This document shows, piece after piece, positions 1 through 24,946 of a DNA stretch of 64,000 bases (the first letter of the stretch is position 1; each line of letters begins with the position of its first letter). Where the stretch lies: the NCBI GenBank assembly GCA_028551475.1, contig CM052361.1:7881501-7945500 (forward strand). Direction: 5' to 3'. Source of the stretch: Casuarina equisetifolia (Eukaryota; Streptophyta; Magnoliopsida; Fagales; Casuarinaceae). The position numbers were made by a program, and so were the translations under genes. The notes beneath the pieces were generated by a model. The model worked only from the letters and a program-made list of their open reading frames with translations, had not been told where the DNA came from and made no database searches.

Positions 1-1605
1 TTGAAATCGGGGGCAGGGTCACATGGAACAAGACTTCAGATTACGTTAAAATATATTAATGCAGAAGCGATCACTTGTATTTGATAGGAAAAAGACGGAA
101 GATGTCGAACCAACATTCGAGCTTGTCTGCAACACAACAACCATGTCAATATGGATTAACAGGGAAAAGCGGAAGCGGCTCACAGCATTAGGCCAAAATC
201 CTATGGCGAAACGTCTCGGCATTCGCTACACAGAATTAGAATCATGCATGCATATCCTGCCAATCCCATTATGCAAACGTCCACTCCGCCCAATCTCCAT
301 GCACTAACACACGGTTGATTGATTGATTTGAAAGACAGACAATAAAGTCCATTATCCATTTGATTTGATTGAGTTTTGTTTTCTACGGATGTAGCCTTTC
401 GATCATTTTTATGCAATCATTCATCACTCGATGTCCTAGCCTTATGGCTAAAACGTTTCGGGTGGGGGACTCTTTATATCCCTTACTGCATATGATTTTT
501 ATTTCTTTTGGTCCCAAGAACACAATTTAGGCAGCTGCATTGGGGAGTGAAGACTTGGGTCACGTGAAATCTTCTCTTTTGGGCATCGATCGCTTTATGA
601 TGCTTTGTAAAGTAAATGGTTCAACTGTTCAATAAAATAGTCCTTTTGGAGTTTTGTATCAATGGCATGAAAAGTGGTTCGCTAAATCAGGAACTTGCAG
701 GTCAAAGACAAAGCCAAGTTGGAATGTAGGCTTTTCGTATCCATGTGACAACAAGTGCTTTTTTATATTATGAACTTGGGGTTGCCATGGCTGCTGGACT
801 ATCTTCTGCAGTCCCCTACTCCTGCTGTTCGTCGCTGCCTATGACAGTAGTAGGAACCTTTTGAGAGAGATCCAAATCGATGAAATAGTTTATCAGTTTT
901 GATTTGAAGGTAATGTATCAACCTACTTTAGAGGACTAAAGCAACGTCTTGAAGTGAAATTTTTTAATGGCAGAAATGGACGCTTTAGAGAGCACGAGGG
1001 CCGGATTGCATATCCTTTTGGGAGGCCATGCACGCAGCAGTCCTTCACCTACATCATTTGTAACAAAGTAAATTTGGATTCACTTACTTATACAGTGTTT
1101 TGATGTAGAATTGAACTGGTCTGACAAGAAGTTGAGACTTTAATTAAGATATAATCGCCGTCGTGAAACTGGGAAATCTTTTAAGGCTACGATGTCTGAT
1201 ACAGAGTAATAGCCTGTGGCGTCCTTGAGACATGTCGGGGGAAGCCTCGTCTCAATAGGGGAAGGCCCAGTATCGAAGTTGTTCAAAGGGCCTTACCCAC
1301 GTTATCCCCGAGTCGGACTACAGCGGCTCAGTAAACATCAATATAGCAAAACCCCTTCTCCTGTTCCCTAGCTGCCGGCTCCTCCTGGGCGACGACGCCC
1401 CAAGCTTCCAATGGATGTCCAATAGTTACATCGACAGCCGGTAATTAAACCTTTGGGTTCGTTTATGACATTAATGAATGAAAGATTTAGGAGCTCCATG
1501 CTTGTAGATGTTAAATGTTTCCCTTTCTTCGCTTCCAGTGAAATGGGATTGACGTAATTCAATATCCACACTTGTAATTCTTTAAGACGTTATAGTTCCA
1601 CTGAT
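1..1605. other. intergenic, no gene recognised
   Basis: No reading frame here has a recognisable domain or an exon-like boundary with a continuing partner. The open frame at 59-307 (+) is short and has no family features. The stretch lies upstream of the FolD gene and its last part probably holds that gene's promoter. Confidence 0.5.
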
Positions 1606-1612
1606 TATATAA
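1606..1612 (+). promoter_or_regulatory. possible TATA box of the FolD gene
   Basis: A TATATAA motif is followed by pyrimidine-rich sequence typical of a plant transcription start and 5' leader. The FolD start codon lies about 400 bases downstream, so the leader would be long. It is the best core-promoter candidate upstream, but an AT-rich genome gives many chance matches. Confidence 0.3.
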
Positions 1613-2010
1613 GTCTCGCCGTTCCCTTTCTTTTCAAAATCTTCCATTTCTTCTTAATTCGGTTGAAGTTTGCTGCCAATTACATTAATTTTGTTCAATT
1701 TTTGGAAACTTTTGTTGAGCGTTCATTTGGGGCGGCCCTGTTGAACCTAATTCATCATTACAGCAGACTGAGTATGTATTTCAATGTTCTCGTGTTCCAC
1801 TGCTCTTCTTGATTTTCGCTGCATTCGAAATTCTTAGGTTAAATGCATGTGCATTTTAGCTCCTCTAGTCTTCCTCCATGTGAAGCACAACATTTCTATT
1901 GTTGTTGGTGATGATGTAGTCAATTCTCTCCCCCTTAAACCTGTGCGTTGTGCCATGGTAGACCTGGACGACGTAGTACTTGGAGAAGGAGGACGGGAAG
2001 CTAAAATAAG

Positions 2011-4335
2011 ATGACGTTGTTGATGCGAAGGGTGGCAGTAGGATGGCAGAAGGGGTCAAGGAACAAAATACCATCAAGAACAAGGTCCGTTAAAAGTGTA
2101 ACAAATGACGAGTCCCCAATTTTATTATCTCCATCCCTTGTCTCACTTGACGTCCCAGAGATTTGGCCTACTAATTCCACGACCCAGGATTTTGGATCGA
2201 CCTGCAAATACTGTAAGGACTCTTTTCACCCATTAATTTGATTGCTGTCTAAGTAGCTGTAACCTTACCTTCTTCTTTTTTCCTTTCTTCTTTTTTCTTG
2301 GCGGCATTCCTTTTCTCCCATCATATTGGCTATGCCTATTTAAGCTACAGAAAGTTTATCCATTCAAGGCTCTTTGTTTCGGCTGGCTTCAATGAAAATG
2401 CAATCTGCATAGAATCATCCGTCCTTATTTGTTTGTTTAATGTCTGCGGTTGATATGTGCAATTTGCTGCAGCCAATCAGCAGACTGCTGCAATAATCGA
2501 TGGAAAGTCAATTGCAGACGAAATTACATCAAGAATAGCTGGTGAGGTCAGAAGGATGAAGGAGTCCATTGGAAAGGTTCCTGGACTGGCCGTCATTATG
2601 GTAGGCCAAAGAAAGGACTCACAAGCTTATGTCCGCAACAAGATAAAAGCTTGTGAAGACGCTGGAATCAAGTCAATATTGACTGAACTGCCTGACAGTT
2701 GTAAAGAAGATGAAATCATGAATGCTTTGTTAAGATTTAACCATGACTCAACGCTTCATGGCATTCTTGTGCAACTTCCCCTTCCGCAGGTTAGAAGCTT
2801 GATTAAATCTTAATCATAATCTTTAGGCTTGAACAGTATCATAATCTATGTTACCTTTACCTTTACCCAAACTCAAAGCAAGCAATCTGAACTTTTGCAA
2901 ATATTACACTGTTTGTGGGATTTAGAGACCTAAAATTTTATATGAATGTTTTAAAATGCCTGGGCTAGAATTTACCTTTTCCTCATAATCTGTGTCTACG
3001 ATAGGATGTGCCCTATAGTAAACCCCAACTTATGGTAACTTTGCACTGGAGATGCGGACGGTCAGAAATGATCATGAAGACCCAATATTGTTGGATATAT
3101 GCTTAAACAAAATAATCTGTTAAAGGGACCCGATCGGATTCAGAAGTCATACAATACAGCCTGGTGACTCATTTTATGATTCTCATGACAACCAGATCAT
3201 GTTTTGCTGTGTTTAGGTAGCTCTTAGCTGTAATTTATTTGCAATTAAGTAGTTGAGGTCTTTATGCATGATTTCAGACTCTGCTGGTGTTGTATGGATA
3301 ACTTACAAGGATGTATCTGGGACAGCATTTGGATGAGGAGAAAATTTTGGATTTGCTAAGTTTAGAAAAAGATGTCGATGGCTTCCATCCACTTAATATG
3401 GGAAACCTCGCGATGAGAGGACGGGAGCCTTTATTCATTCCCTGCACTCCAAAAGCTTGCATTGAGTTATTGATTAGATCTGGGGTGGAAATCATGGGGA
3501 AGAAAGCCGTGGTGATTGGAAGAAGTAATATAGTTGGATTGCCTGCATCCTTGCTATTGCAGGTGACACCTACTCTTTCAGAATTTACCACTTATAATGC
3601 CTCTGCTCCTCGATCATGTAGGATTTGGGTTCAATCTGTTTTGTAGAGGCACCATGCTACTGTCAGCATCGTACATGCATATACCAGGAACCCAGAACAG
3701 ATTACCTGTGAAGCTGACATTGTGATTACAGCAGCAGGGGTGCCTAATCTGGTGCGCGGCAATTGGCTAAAGCCTGGTGCTGTTGTTATAGACGTTGGGA
3801 CAAATCCAATTGAGGTAGTATTACCTTACCATCATTTTTGCATGTTGTTGGTGGCCCCTGTTTAGCATCACTTGCTGAAAGATAGATATTGGATTAAGAC
3901 GTATTATTTATCAAATTTTAATTTTCTTCTTGATTTTATTTTTAAGTTTTAGGATCTATTGCTTGCATGTGTACTTGTAACCTATCCACTTAAATAGTCC
4001 TGTCCGTCCCCTAACACTCCCATTGTTTGTAAGTAATGGCCTAAGCAGTTTTACTTCCTGAGCTAATTAGTAATACTCCCCCCTTCCAAAAACAAAAAAA
4101 GAAAAAGGAAAAGAAAAACTGAAGTGAATTTTAGAATTAAAAGATCTAATTTTGGATTGGACAGGACCCGGGCAGTGAGCATGGCTACCGTTTAACGGGG
4201 GATGTTTGCTATGAAGAAGCAGTGAGGGTAGCATCAGCCATCACCCCTGTGCCTGGAGGAGTTGGGCCGATGACAGTCGCAATGCTCCTGTCCAACACTC
4301 TTGACTCTGCCAAACGTGCGTACAACTTCGCTTAA
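2011..4335 (+). CDS. FOLD1: bifunctional methylenetetrahydrofolate dehydrogenase/cyclohydrolase (FolD), organellar type
   Basis: Five exons: 2011-2212, 2473-2789, 3326-3562, 3647-3814, 4165-4335; 364 residues, all phases close. The enzyme interconverts 5,10-methylene-, methenyl- and 10-formyl-tetrahydrofolate with NAD(P). Residues 1-67 form a basic, Arg/Ser-rich leader ([15 protein letters not shown]...) that looks like a mitochondrial presequence, absent from cytosolic FolD. The catalytic domain starts near residue 73 with [11 protein letters not shown]120 and K124 (YVRNK) match the catalytic Tyr-x3-Lys. DVDGFHPLN (189-197), the nucleotide-binding GRSNIVGLP (238-246) and [10 protein letters not shown] (336-345) are intact. 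An in-frame TAA at 2002-2004 shows ATG 2011 is the first possible start in that frame. The leader plus the [11 protein letters not shown] segment resembles, from memory, the Arabidopsis At2g38660 type. The acceptor before exon 3 has almost no polypyrimidine tract. Confidence 0.92.
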
Positions 4336-5299
4336 CCTCTGGTAAAACTACACACCAAAATTGTGCGTTGTCTTAGCTTGGCTATCCCTGCCATTGTTTC
4401 ATTCTTGCAATTTTTCTCTTTTTCTTGATGGTTTTGTACATTGGTGACAGTTGATACACTGTCGTCCAATAGCTGTAGGTCCTAGCACTCCTAAGTGAAA
4501 GCCCTGGCGTTTTAGGGCATAATTTCCCAGAAATAGTGTATTGTTTACGGCTGTGACATCTAGAGGGTTTTGTTCTATCAAGGTAGGATCATTTTTTGCC
4601 TCCAAGCTTGGTAATCATCTCCTGTGGGGCTAAACATCTGTTCCTTTGGCAAAATACAGTGTTATTTTTTTTCATAGATGATTTTTTGCAACTGTAGCAA
4701 GCAAAGAAGTGTTCGAATATAAAATATTATTTGCTTTGGGTGATGCAAAAGATTGTTTGAGGCCTGGAAAGGGAAAGCCTGGAGGACTGATTGTTCGAGG
4801 TTTTGACAAAGCAGATGTGGAGTGAGCAAAGTATGACAAACCCGTTGTAAGTACAGGTCGTACAAGCTACTAGAATACGATCTAATCAAATGGGGAGAGA
4901 TGAACACTATCCTCACAGATGAAGACCGAAAAACATATATAACAGGAGATGCTCTTCCATGACTAGAAGACGTCGAGACTGGTCCCAACTTATCTCTCAG
5001 TGAAACACACATTTTTGGTTCCAGTAACATTGTACGGTTCAATGTTCTTAGGCGTTGCTGGACCATCATTTTGTTGTTATAAGAAGAATCGACTTTCACT
5101 AATAAACCAATATTATACAAACATTTCATACACGTCACAACCTTCTTCGCCAATCGATTATAGCGAATCCTGGTAAGGACAAGTAAGATAACATTCCTCA
5201 TCAGATGCACTTGGGAAATAAATATTAAGATAGTACAGATGAATGCAACAAATCAATCAGCATCAGTCCAGGATTGTGCTACATCAAATGAGGGATTTC
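4336..5299. other. intergenic between convergent genes
   Basis: This separates the 3' end of FolD (+) from the 3' end of the GOLD gene (-), so it must hold both 3' UTRs and terminators. A 182-codon open frame on the minus strand (4662-5210) has no recognisable domain and sits just downstream of the GOLD stop codon. It is read here as 3' UTR or chance. Confidence 0.5.
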
Positions 5300-8200
5300 T
5301 CACTCTTCCACTTCAGCTACAGACTGCACTGGCTCCACTACTGGAGGTATGCAATCCACCTTGTACCGAAGCACCTATATTCCAGAAGAATCAAAAAATA
5401 TTATCCAGATAAAATGACTTGAATGTCAAAAATCCTAACAGTGGGGTGTGAGCCAAACAGACATGGGACTGCAGCCAATATGGATCCCGCAACCTTCTGG
5501 AGTGAAAAATATAGAAAGATAACTAGAGCCAAGACACGTTTTGTTTACTTTGAGGCAACAACTCCGTAGAATGAGAAGAAAATATCAGTCTAGCCAAATA
5601 CTGAAAGAAATGATGAAGAAGGGTTTGTAAGGCAGGTGGGATAGAGGTAGAAGATATATGGGTCAAGCAAATTTCATACAACCAGCAGAATATTAGACAA
5701 CACAAGCAACCACCAACACGGATTTTCTGAAGAGGTAGGAGGAATGACCAAAATGCAGAAATGTGTCGATGCCAAGTAAATTTTATCGCAGCTGAAAATG
5801 GTATGCATATGTCAAGTTTTGATAGATTATACAGCTTTCAGGGTAACTAACATGGTAAAACAAACTTATATTATTGATCTTTTAAACCTTAATGCCTATA
5901 GCCTCCATTTTAATATCTAGCCCTGTATTGACATGAAGAATTAGCACAAGTGCAATAACCAAAAGAATTGGTGCAAGCAGTAAAACATATCTGCATACCT
6001 TCTTAAAAAAAGTTGAATAAGAGTTGTCCCAAATCAACTTATAGCTTCCCACCATACACGTGCAGAAATTTCCCTGCAAGGAATATTTGCATGAAATTGG
6101 ACAGGATTTAGCATGATTTTATTTTAGGCCACGTTCAAACCAACATAAATTAGCAACTTGGTAAACTCACTTGGTCAGAGTCATAACGCTGGTAAGGTAA
6201 TATCATCTGCGGGATGTAATTACAAAAAAAAAAAGAAAATTATAATTAAAAAGAAAAAAAGGTGGGCAGATAAACTGCTGTAGGCGGTCCAGTATAGTAG
6301 GAAGAAGAGGACTGCAAAGAAGAAAAATCAATAAATTTAATTAAAGAGCTATGATAGTTCAACTTACAATCTTTTCCCCAGAAGAATTTGTAAACTCCAC
6401 ACTAAATCCAATATCCTGAAAGCAACAAAGACAAGCTCAACCATGCTGAAGAGTGACCAGATAATCATAATGTCATCCATTTCCCATGAACAAAAAATAA
6501 GATATCAACCATCTTAAAAAGTTAACCATAAGCAGAAACGTCAAATTTCATCTTTAAGATGGTTGGTATCATATGCATTCCCTCCCCCCTTTCAATTCAA
6601 GCCTAGAAATAATTAAACAATGCAGGCCTTGGGGCGATACTAAAACAAAAACCACCTTCTTCTTCTCCCTCAGAACATCAGTATCAGCTTGAGTTCCTCC
6701 AAAGATCCTTACTTATAATGCCAAAAACCCAGTTCAACTACAAGCAGAAACGTTTGCACACAGCAGAAAAGCTGACCAATTTCTCTAGTTTACAGAACAT
6801 GCTTCAAACAATTACTCTTGACTTCGTGGCTATGATTTTGCAAACTAACAATTCAGCATGAATAGTAATGATTGAACAATGACTTAATATAAAAAGCAAT
6901 AATCTCTAAGATTGACAACCTGTGCTACCCTTCCAGTAACTGACTCCCAACATACAAGAGAATGCAGTTATACAGCCAAGTCATTCCAGCAGAGGCATAA
7001 ACTCTAATAGGAATTCGGAATGCAATAAACCCTTCCTCGAACCACAGCTGCTCCACATGTAAAGATTACCAGACTAAAACTATTATGCAACATTGAAAAA
7101 TAGAAACATTTCTATGCAGTTCTATAATTCTAGAAATGTGATGTAATTATATTGACTTCCGGCTGACCATTCCTAAAAAATAAGCACATTTCTTGCCATT
7201 TATTACTTGAATTCCAACTTCATTTCGTACATCTAGGATGCACAAAAGAATTAATAAGAAAAAAATTGTAAGGAAAAGCATTAGGTTTGGGTCCCAACCA
7301 AAGCAATAATAAGTAAAAAAGGACAACAAAATAGCACACGTACAATTTACAGAGTCCCAATGCGTAACCTTCAGTGAGAGAAAGGGAGGGAGGGGGCAGA
7401 AGGAGGGAGGGGAAGGGGTAGCCATGATGGCTGGTTACATCTTATGTTAAAGACCTAGCAAACTAGATGAAATAATAATTAAAGAAATTTAAAATACATA
7501 AAAAAAAAAAACAGAGATATATTTATACATTTCACCACCCAGGGTGTTTTAGCCGTATAATTTTGTTTAAAGCATTGCACTAGCATGCATACATTGAGAC
7601 ACAACGATCTAGAAGTAACATTCATCTCAGTTAAATTCCAGTTCTTTGGGAAACAATTATAAGAGATACCTAAGCCCAGAGTGTCTATGAAATAGTAACT
7701 AGAACAAACTAGGCAAATCAATATCTATCCTCTTTCACTAGAATAATTCTACATTTTGGAGGGTCACGTTCTTCAATAATTACTCTTCAATAAGTGTCCT
7801 GGACTTACTGTAACCCATGGAATTCTATGTAACTATTGTTATTCAGAAACTATTTAAAGACAACAAAGACAACACAATATCTGGAGTTTGTATGACATGC
7901 CAACCCACTGCTTTCATCAATTTTAAAGCATAGAGAGGAAGTAACAATTGAAACAATACCAAGTTTGAATAGCATTTCACATTTTCAAAGAAAAAAAGAT
8001 GATCAGTCAATAACACAATCGATGTTTAGGAAACGTACCATGTTCATCTTGCCTTGCACCAATGAGAAATCCCAAGCAATGTAAGAGTTTAACGCGTCCA
8101 CAGTCAAAGAAACCTAGAAAGGAAAAAATTAAAGAAAAACGTTGGGTGGGAAATAGCATTACATATAACTCCCTAAGCATGAAAAAGAGATATAAAGGAG

Positions 8201-11200
8201 TAAAAAAATTTCCAATCTACCGTCCAATACATCAGCTATTCTTTTAAACACTAGCTTTACCCCCCGATATCAGTACAGAGTTTGGAGTCAAGTGCAACTA
8301 AAATACTTTGACAAAATCAACGTAAGTCATTCTTAAAGGCATATCAATAAGAAAATTTAGCTCATCTCTAAATTTAATGTATTTGGACTTTGCCCTGAAC
8401 AGGAAACACTTCTCTCAGTTTGTTTTGCATGTTTTGATTAGAAATACTTGAACCACCGTCTTTTACTTTTTACATTCGGAACAGCTTCCTATCTTTGTGA
8501 TATGACAGGGAAATAAACATCATTGTTCTGAGGCATCACCTCTAACACTTCAATATATTACAAGACTATTTCCCTCTTCTTTTACAATAATCAAAAGTAA
8601 CTAAAAACCTCAAGTATCCAACAATTATCAATTACTATCAGTTAAAACCTCAAAGGAACTGCTAATGCTAAAAATTTGTAGCTCCAAGTTCTTTTTTACT
8701 TTCCAATTAATGATATTGTAGAGCAAATATTTATCACACTCCAGTCCTAGTGGTGCTCAGTCGTAAACAATTTAAGTGATAAATCATCTTTCCAGTCAAT
8801 GGAGCCACACAAATATTTTTGAGAAGGTGAAGTGTAGAGTAGCTTGTTGCACAAACTCTTCACTATACAACTCACATTATTTTTACTAAAAAACATGCAT
8901 CTGAAATAATACTTAACCCCAATAAGAAAAAAGTTCAGTAACTGACTAAAAAAATTATCTATCACCTTCACTTGAACTTCCTAACATATAGGAAAACAAA
9001 CCTCGTAAGTTTTTCCAGCTGGAACGCTTATCTCCCTCACTTCATCACTTTTCCTGTACAGAACAAAATGAAGGTCTTTATTTTGGAGTAGCAACACTAG
9101 CATTACCTAAAAGTTTGGAAAACATACCTTCCTTCCATTGAACCAGCAGCTTCTGCTGATATTAGGAATGGTGAATTTGCAAAGACATCACTGATAAAAA
9201 CAGACATGCTATCAATGACTCTACAATTAAAACTTCACAATACAATAGCAAATAAACACTTGTTACCCAGAGAAAAACATGGCTCATACTCATTTAACTC
9301 CACATACATCATCAAACGGAAAAATTCAAATTAAACACAGACAAGGAAGCTTGTGGGGACAAAGAAGACTATGGGCACTCTGATACAGAAAAAGAAAGCA
9401 ACAGTACGTATTCAAACTAAATCAAAAATTTTGTAAAATCATCGTGTAACTACCAACATTTTGACCAAACCATCCATTCTTTAAGTCAAATTGTATCCTT
9501 GAAAAATACCCCCCAACAAAAAATCCTAAAGGTAAATTTTCCACACCATTCTCTCCTAGGAGCTTAAATGTCTCTTCAATAGCCAAAATTTCCAGAAATT
9601 CTTTCTTCCATTTATCTAAAGTCGCCTTTTTTGTCAAAGGATAAGTTTCAAGGCGCCTAGGACAACAACAGATGTAAAACACCTAACAGTATGCATAAAC
9701 CTTCATTTCAAGTTTCCCCTCCATGGAGCCCAAAAGTCAAAATGCTAAGACTCCAATATTTGATGGTAGTGGTTTTATACTCAAACAAACCTAGAAAAAT
9801 TTGTAAGCCTCCCAAGACCATGGCTGGTCTAAAGCACCTTTTCCTTTCATAAACCATAATTTCAAACTTTTCCCTTGGTAACCCAAAAGAACTAAGAGTC
9901 CCAGCCCACCTTATTCCGTCAATTAAACATCCAGCTCATGACGTTTCAGCATACATACTTTCAAACCATCTCTAATAAGCAACTCACTAGTTATAACGAG
10001 GCAAATAGTCTAACAAAAATCCAATGCTAAGAGGTGAATGTGGAGTTGTGAAAATATTGGCCAGACATATTGATGCAGATAACTAATGGGGATAAATCAA
10101 ATAAAAATTATGATGCCAGAAAAATGAATACAAACAGAAATAGGGCGATTTGTCAGCCAAAATAACCTGTCACTCAGATTTTGTTCCTGATTAGAGAACA
10201 CATGCATTAACTGAATTCAAACTTCCTAGAAACAAAATTAAAAGTCTATTAAGACTTGTTAACCACACCAGTAATATTTTAAGTTCTTAAAACCTAGAAT
10301 TAAATAGTTATTTAATTCTATTACAAATTTCACGGATTAGTTTTTCAAGGCAATCGAACCAGCTGGATCCATCACATCTATCATAAACATAAACATATCA
10401 GGCTAAAAACAACTGGGATTGCCTCTGTTGCCACTCTTAAAACAATTACCATATTTTCGAAAGCAAAGTTAAAAATAATCTAGAAATAACGAATTTTCAG
10501 CCTTCATTGTTATAACAGTAGCCTCTTGTGCAAAAATACCAGATGCCACTCAGCCACATTTATATATGCTATCACAATGCAACGTAATGGTTGAAACCGT
10601 ATCTTCAAGGCACCCACAATTTTACTCAAGACACGTATAGAATAACTACTACATTGACTAAAAAATTGCAATGAAGCCCAGAGTAGAACTCCGTTAATTA
10701 GAAAATAGAAAATCTACACATACAGGTCAGAATGGACCAACATTTAGGTGCGGTAAGAATTTTCTTGCAAGAAAATGAGCAACATGTGAAAGAATAATTA
10801 CTAACTAACACCCAGCGTAAACTTAAAAATATTGATGCTTTAAAGTAGACCACTGTTGCCATATCATCATTTACTAAAAGAAATTAAAGAGGACTCCACA
10901 GAAGTCCAAAATCCTCAGTCTGTTGAAGCACGAAGCATGAAAACAAACATTGAAAAGGTGATACATTATGCAGGAAGAAGAAAGATTACCCCATAAATTT
11001 GATGAACCTCTCAAACTCACTGGTGTAGACACCAATAGCTTGTTCCAAAAAAGCAACCTGTTCCCTCTTTCTGCTCAAAAAAAGGAAAAAAAATACATAT
11101 ATACGTATATAATTCCACCAAAGTGTGTTGAGCTAAAAAGAAACAAAGATGCATCACTTTGTCACAAAAAACAATAAAATGCATTCGTTGGAGGGAAAAG

Positions 11201-14172
11201 AAACAATTAAATACATTCCTTATAGAAACTATCAACAAGATTTAACAATCAATACACAAAGACTGCAATATACTTACAAATTCCCTGTGTCAAACCGCCC
11301 CCATAACACTGAAACAAAGAGTCGAATAGAAATCACCATTGTTGTAAGGCTGTATAAATGTGGTCCATATCGTTGACGTTGCTCTTCCATGGGCCTGGAA
11401 ATACAAGATTTTCAGTATCCTACTGTCAATCAACAGAATCAAGTAAAGCATATCATCTTCAGATCTATCTTCATCAAAATGGGAAAAGTGACAAGATGCT
11501 ACTTCCAAAATAGCAATAACATACCCCTCATCATCGTTTATTTGCCGAATAAAATCTAGCAAGACCTGCAACACAAAAAGTAAAAATAATAATAATTAAG
11601 ACTATGAAAATAGGTACATGAATATGAATGAAGTTTTACGAGAACATGTACTATTCCTAACGCACCTCCGTTTAAACAATTTATCCACATTGCATAACAA
11701 CTTGACCTAACTAACCCGATTGACAAGGCTATAACAGCACATAGGATTACATAAGTAACCATAAAAGCGGACAGCATAAATACACAGCCACTTTTAACAG
11801 TGACAAAGGACTGAAGGCAGAAGCCAACAAGGACCACAATTACTAGGAAAATCTAATCATAGAAGTGCTTCAATAATAGAAAAAAACATGAATGCCAAAA
11901 AAGGACTACCTCTGGAACTCCAACCAAATACTTCACAAGAGTTTTGTAGACACCTGTGGCCGATCCAAGTTGAGCTAACTGTCTTCTCCTGGGAAGGTGA
12001 TTGACAAATGCTCCATTATTCATTCATAATTTGTGTAATATTGCCAGTTTGCAGAATGAGGAGGCTCACCTTTCCATTTGTTGCTTCCACAATAGTGCAT
12101 ATCGGTCACGTATACTTCCACCAGAATTGACCAGAGCATCAACCTCTGCTTGCTTATTCCTCTCTGAGCGTTCCCGTTGTTGCCTAATAAGTGATCCCCG
12201 AAAATCTTGAGGCATGTACGTCATAACTGGAAAAATATTCACAAATTCCTTGGTCAACTGTTGAAAAACAACCAGTAGTCACCAGAGCCACTCATCTAAA
12301 AACACAATAAGAGTCAGCTAGAGATCTTGCGGGAATCAGTGCATCTATGAGCTGCTATGTGCCTTGTTGGTCAAAGGAGTTGAACCCTTAGACTCCAGCA
12401 CAATTATCTTCCTAATCTAAAAGAACCATATCAAGAAATTTCAAGTTCGTTAGATCTTTTCATTGATCATTAAAGTAAGAAAACAGCTCCAAGAGGCAGA
12501 CCCCATGGTAAAAACGCGCACAATTCAATGTCCTGATTCCAAGCCCTAGTTAGTTTTCCAACATTCTTTATAGACATTGCATTGAATTACTGAAAGCATT
12601 TTACAACCCATCAGGTGTAATGGAGCAATTTTACTTGCTGATTTAATGATCGTCAGGGCTCAAGCTTCACTATCTTTAACATGTAACTGTTTTCTATAAT
12701 GTCTAGATTGTTCCCAATCCTATCAATAACAGCAAGAGTAACAACCACAGAAGCTAAATTCAAACTAACACGATGGTTTTAGGGCCACTGAAATCGGACC
12801 ACTAACATTTCTTTCATCAAACATGAAATCTAATCAGCAATATCTAAACTAGGGATCAAGTATATTCCCAAAAAAAGATTGATAAGACGTATACCAGAAT
12901 GTGTTCCATAGACTTAGAAAGCCACTCGGATGTGTAACACAAAAGAACAACCTAAGATCCTCGAAGGTTAAAAAAAGAGAAAAATCAGACTGCCTTACTT
13001 AACAAACCAAAGATGTAATGAATAGAAACAGCCTCCACTGTCATATCTATTAGAACATATTCAAACTAGACTGTGCATTCATGGCAAGAAGAAAAATGAT
13101 GACAGGGGTAGAACTAACCTGTGGTAAAGACACGATCAGAATTCTTAGATTGGAAGAATTCCAAGACCTTCAAAGTGTCTTGAAGTTTATCTTTGAGTTG
13201 CGTGAGACTAGAAGCATCATCTGGTGTCAACTGCTGCTGAAGCTGCAGTACATAAATGCAACATAAACATAGGATCTTTACTGCAAGCAGAAGACGATCT
13301 AGTACACAACTACACTGTAAAGTTGGAAAAGATGATGAAATATGGCCTTAACCAACAATATAGAGGGATATTAAATCTTACCACCGTGGGCCAACGAGAG
13401 GGTTCAAGTAAAAAAAGAATCTCTTCGATGTTCTCTCGATTCTTCCACATGTTCTCATCGATCTTATGTGGAGGCTGACGGTCTGCTTCATCCACCAACA
13501 CTCTTTCATCTAAAATGACATTGACTTACCAAGTGAGGAGGCCAAGTATCATAATTCATTATGTGAAGTACAATAATAGCTCTCCTAAACAGTAGATAGT
13601 ATCAGTTATTTGATGGCACTCTTAATTGTAGCAATGCAGTGAGCCGCAGGAATACTTATGTTGCTCAAAGTAAAACTGCATTAGTGGGATTTTGCAAGCA
13701 CTCATCTAGACGAGAGCAGCAACTACAGCCATAGTTGCGAGTCACCACTAAAAATTTGAAAAGCGGCAGGACACAAACTAGGTGGTTGATCAGCTAGATC
13801 TAAAGCAGAATGACAATAGTGGATAAACCTCGTTTCACTCTCTAAAAAATTAAATTTCTTAACGCACTGCTTGTAACATTACGATCTATAATAATTGGGG
13901 TTGAGGCTGCACTTGCCAAAAGTTTGTAGCCGAAAATAAGGGGAAAAGAAAAAAGAACAGAAACTATTAAACGAATTGGCGGAAGAAAGACGGCGGAGGG
14001 AGAAATAAAAACCTTCAGTAGGGGGAACTTGGTTGTGCAAATCCTTAACCACCGAGCGAATCTCAGAGGAAAGGCGAGAAACGTCCACGGACAGAGGTGG
14101 AAACGGGTATTTGTCATAATAAGAAGCCAGAAAACTCCGGGTTATCGGCACCAAACCCTCGGTAGAAGCCAT
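5300..14172 (-). CDS. GOLD-domain protein, At5g01010-like
   Basis: Fifteen exons on the minus strand: 14172-14013, 13509-13382, 13242-13119, 12226-12070, 11988-11910, 11565-11525, 11394-11278, 11070-10990, 9190-9128, 9053-9002, 8113-8039, 6415-6368, 6206-6171, 6073-5999, 5374-5300; 436 residues, every phase closes. The N-terminal half (about 1-300) is mostly helical and contains KIDENMWKNRE, VMTYMPQDFRG, ALLWKQQMERRRQLAQLG and DFIRQINDDEGPMEEQRQRYG. The C-terminal part (about 315-425) looks like a GOLD beta-sandwich: PAGKTYEVSLTVDAL, YIAWDFSLVQGK, DIGFSVEF and a closing GSYKLIWDNSYS. GOLD domains occur in p24, Sec14-GOLD and other trafficking proteins. No signal peptide or membrane segment is visible, so it is probably cytosolic. 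The long introns hold nothing recognised. Its closest relative, from memory, is Arabidopsis At5g01010, annotated as a retinal-binding protein without direct functional proof. The acid tail ends VAEVEE. Confidence 0.88.

Positions 14173-24946
<10,774 letters not shown>

Noticed and set aside
59..307. 82-codon frame at the window start
   Set aside because: No domain, no context; chance or an unseen exon cannot be separated.
4662..5210. 182-codon frame, minus strand
   Set aside because: Just downstream of the GOLD stop codon, no recognised domain, no sign of a signal peptide or conserved motif; reads as 3' UTR.
12227..12257. Extending GOLD exon 4 upstream (LTKEFVNIFP)
   Set aside because: The acceptor at 12258 would break the phase from exon 3. 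The acceptor at 12227 restores it and continues FTTVMTYMPQ as in relatives.
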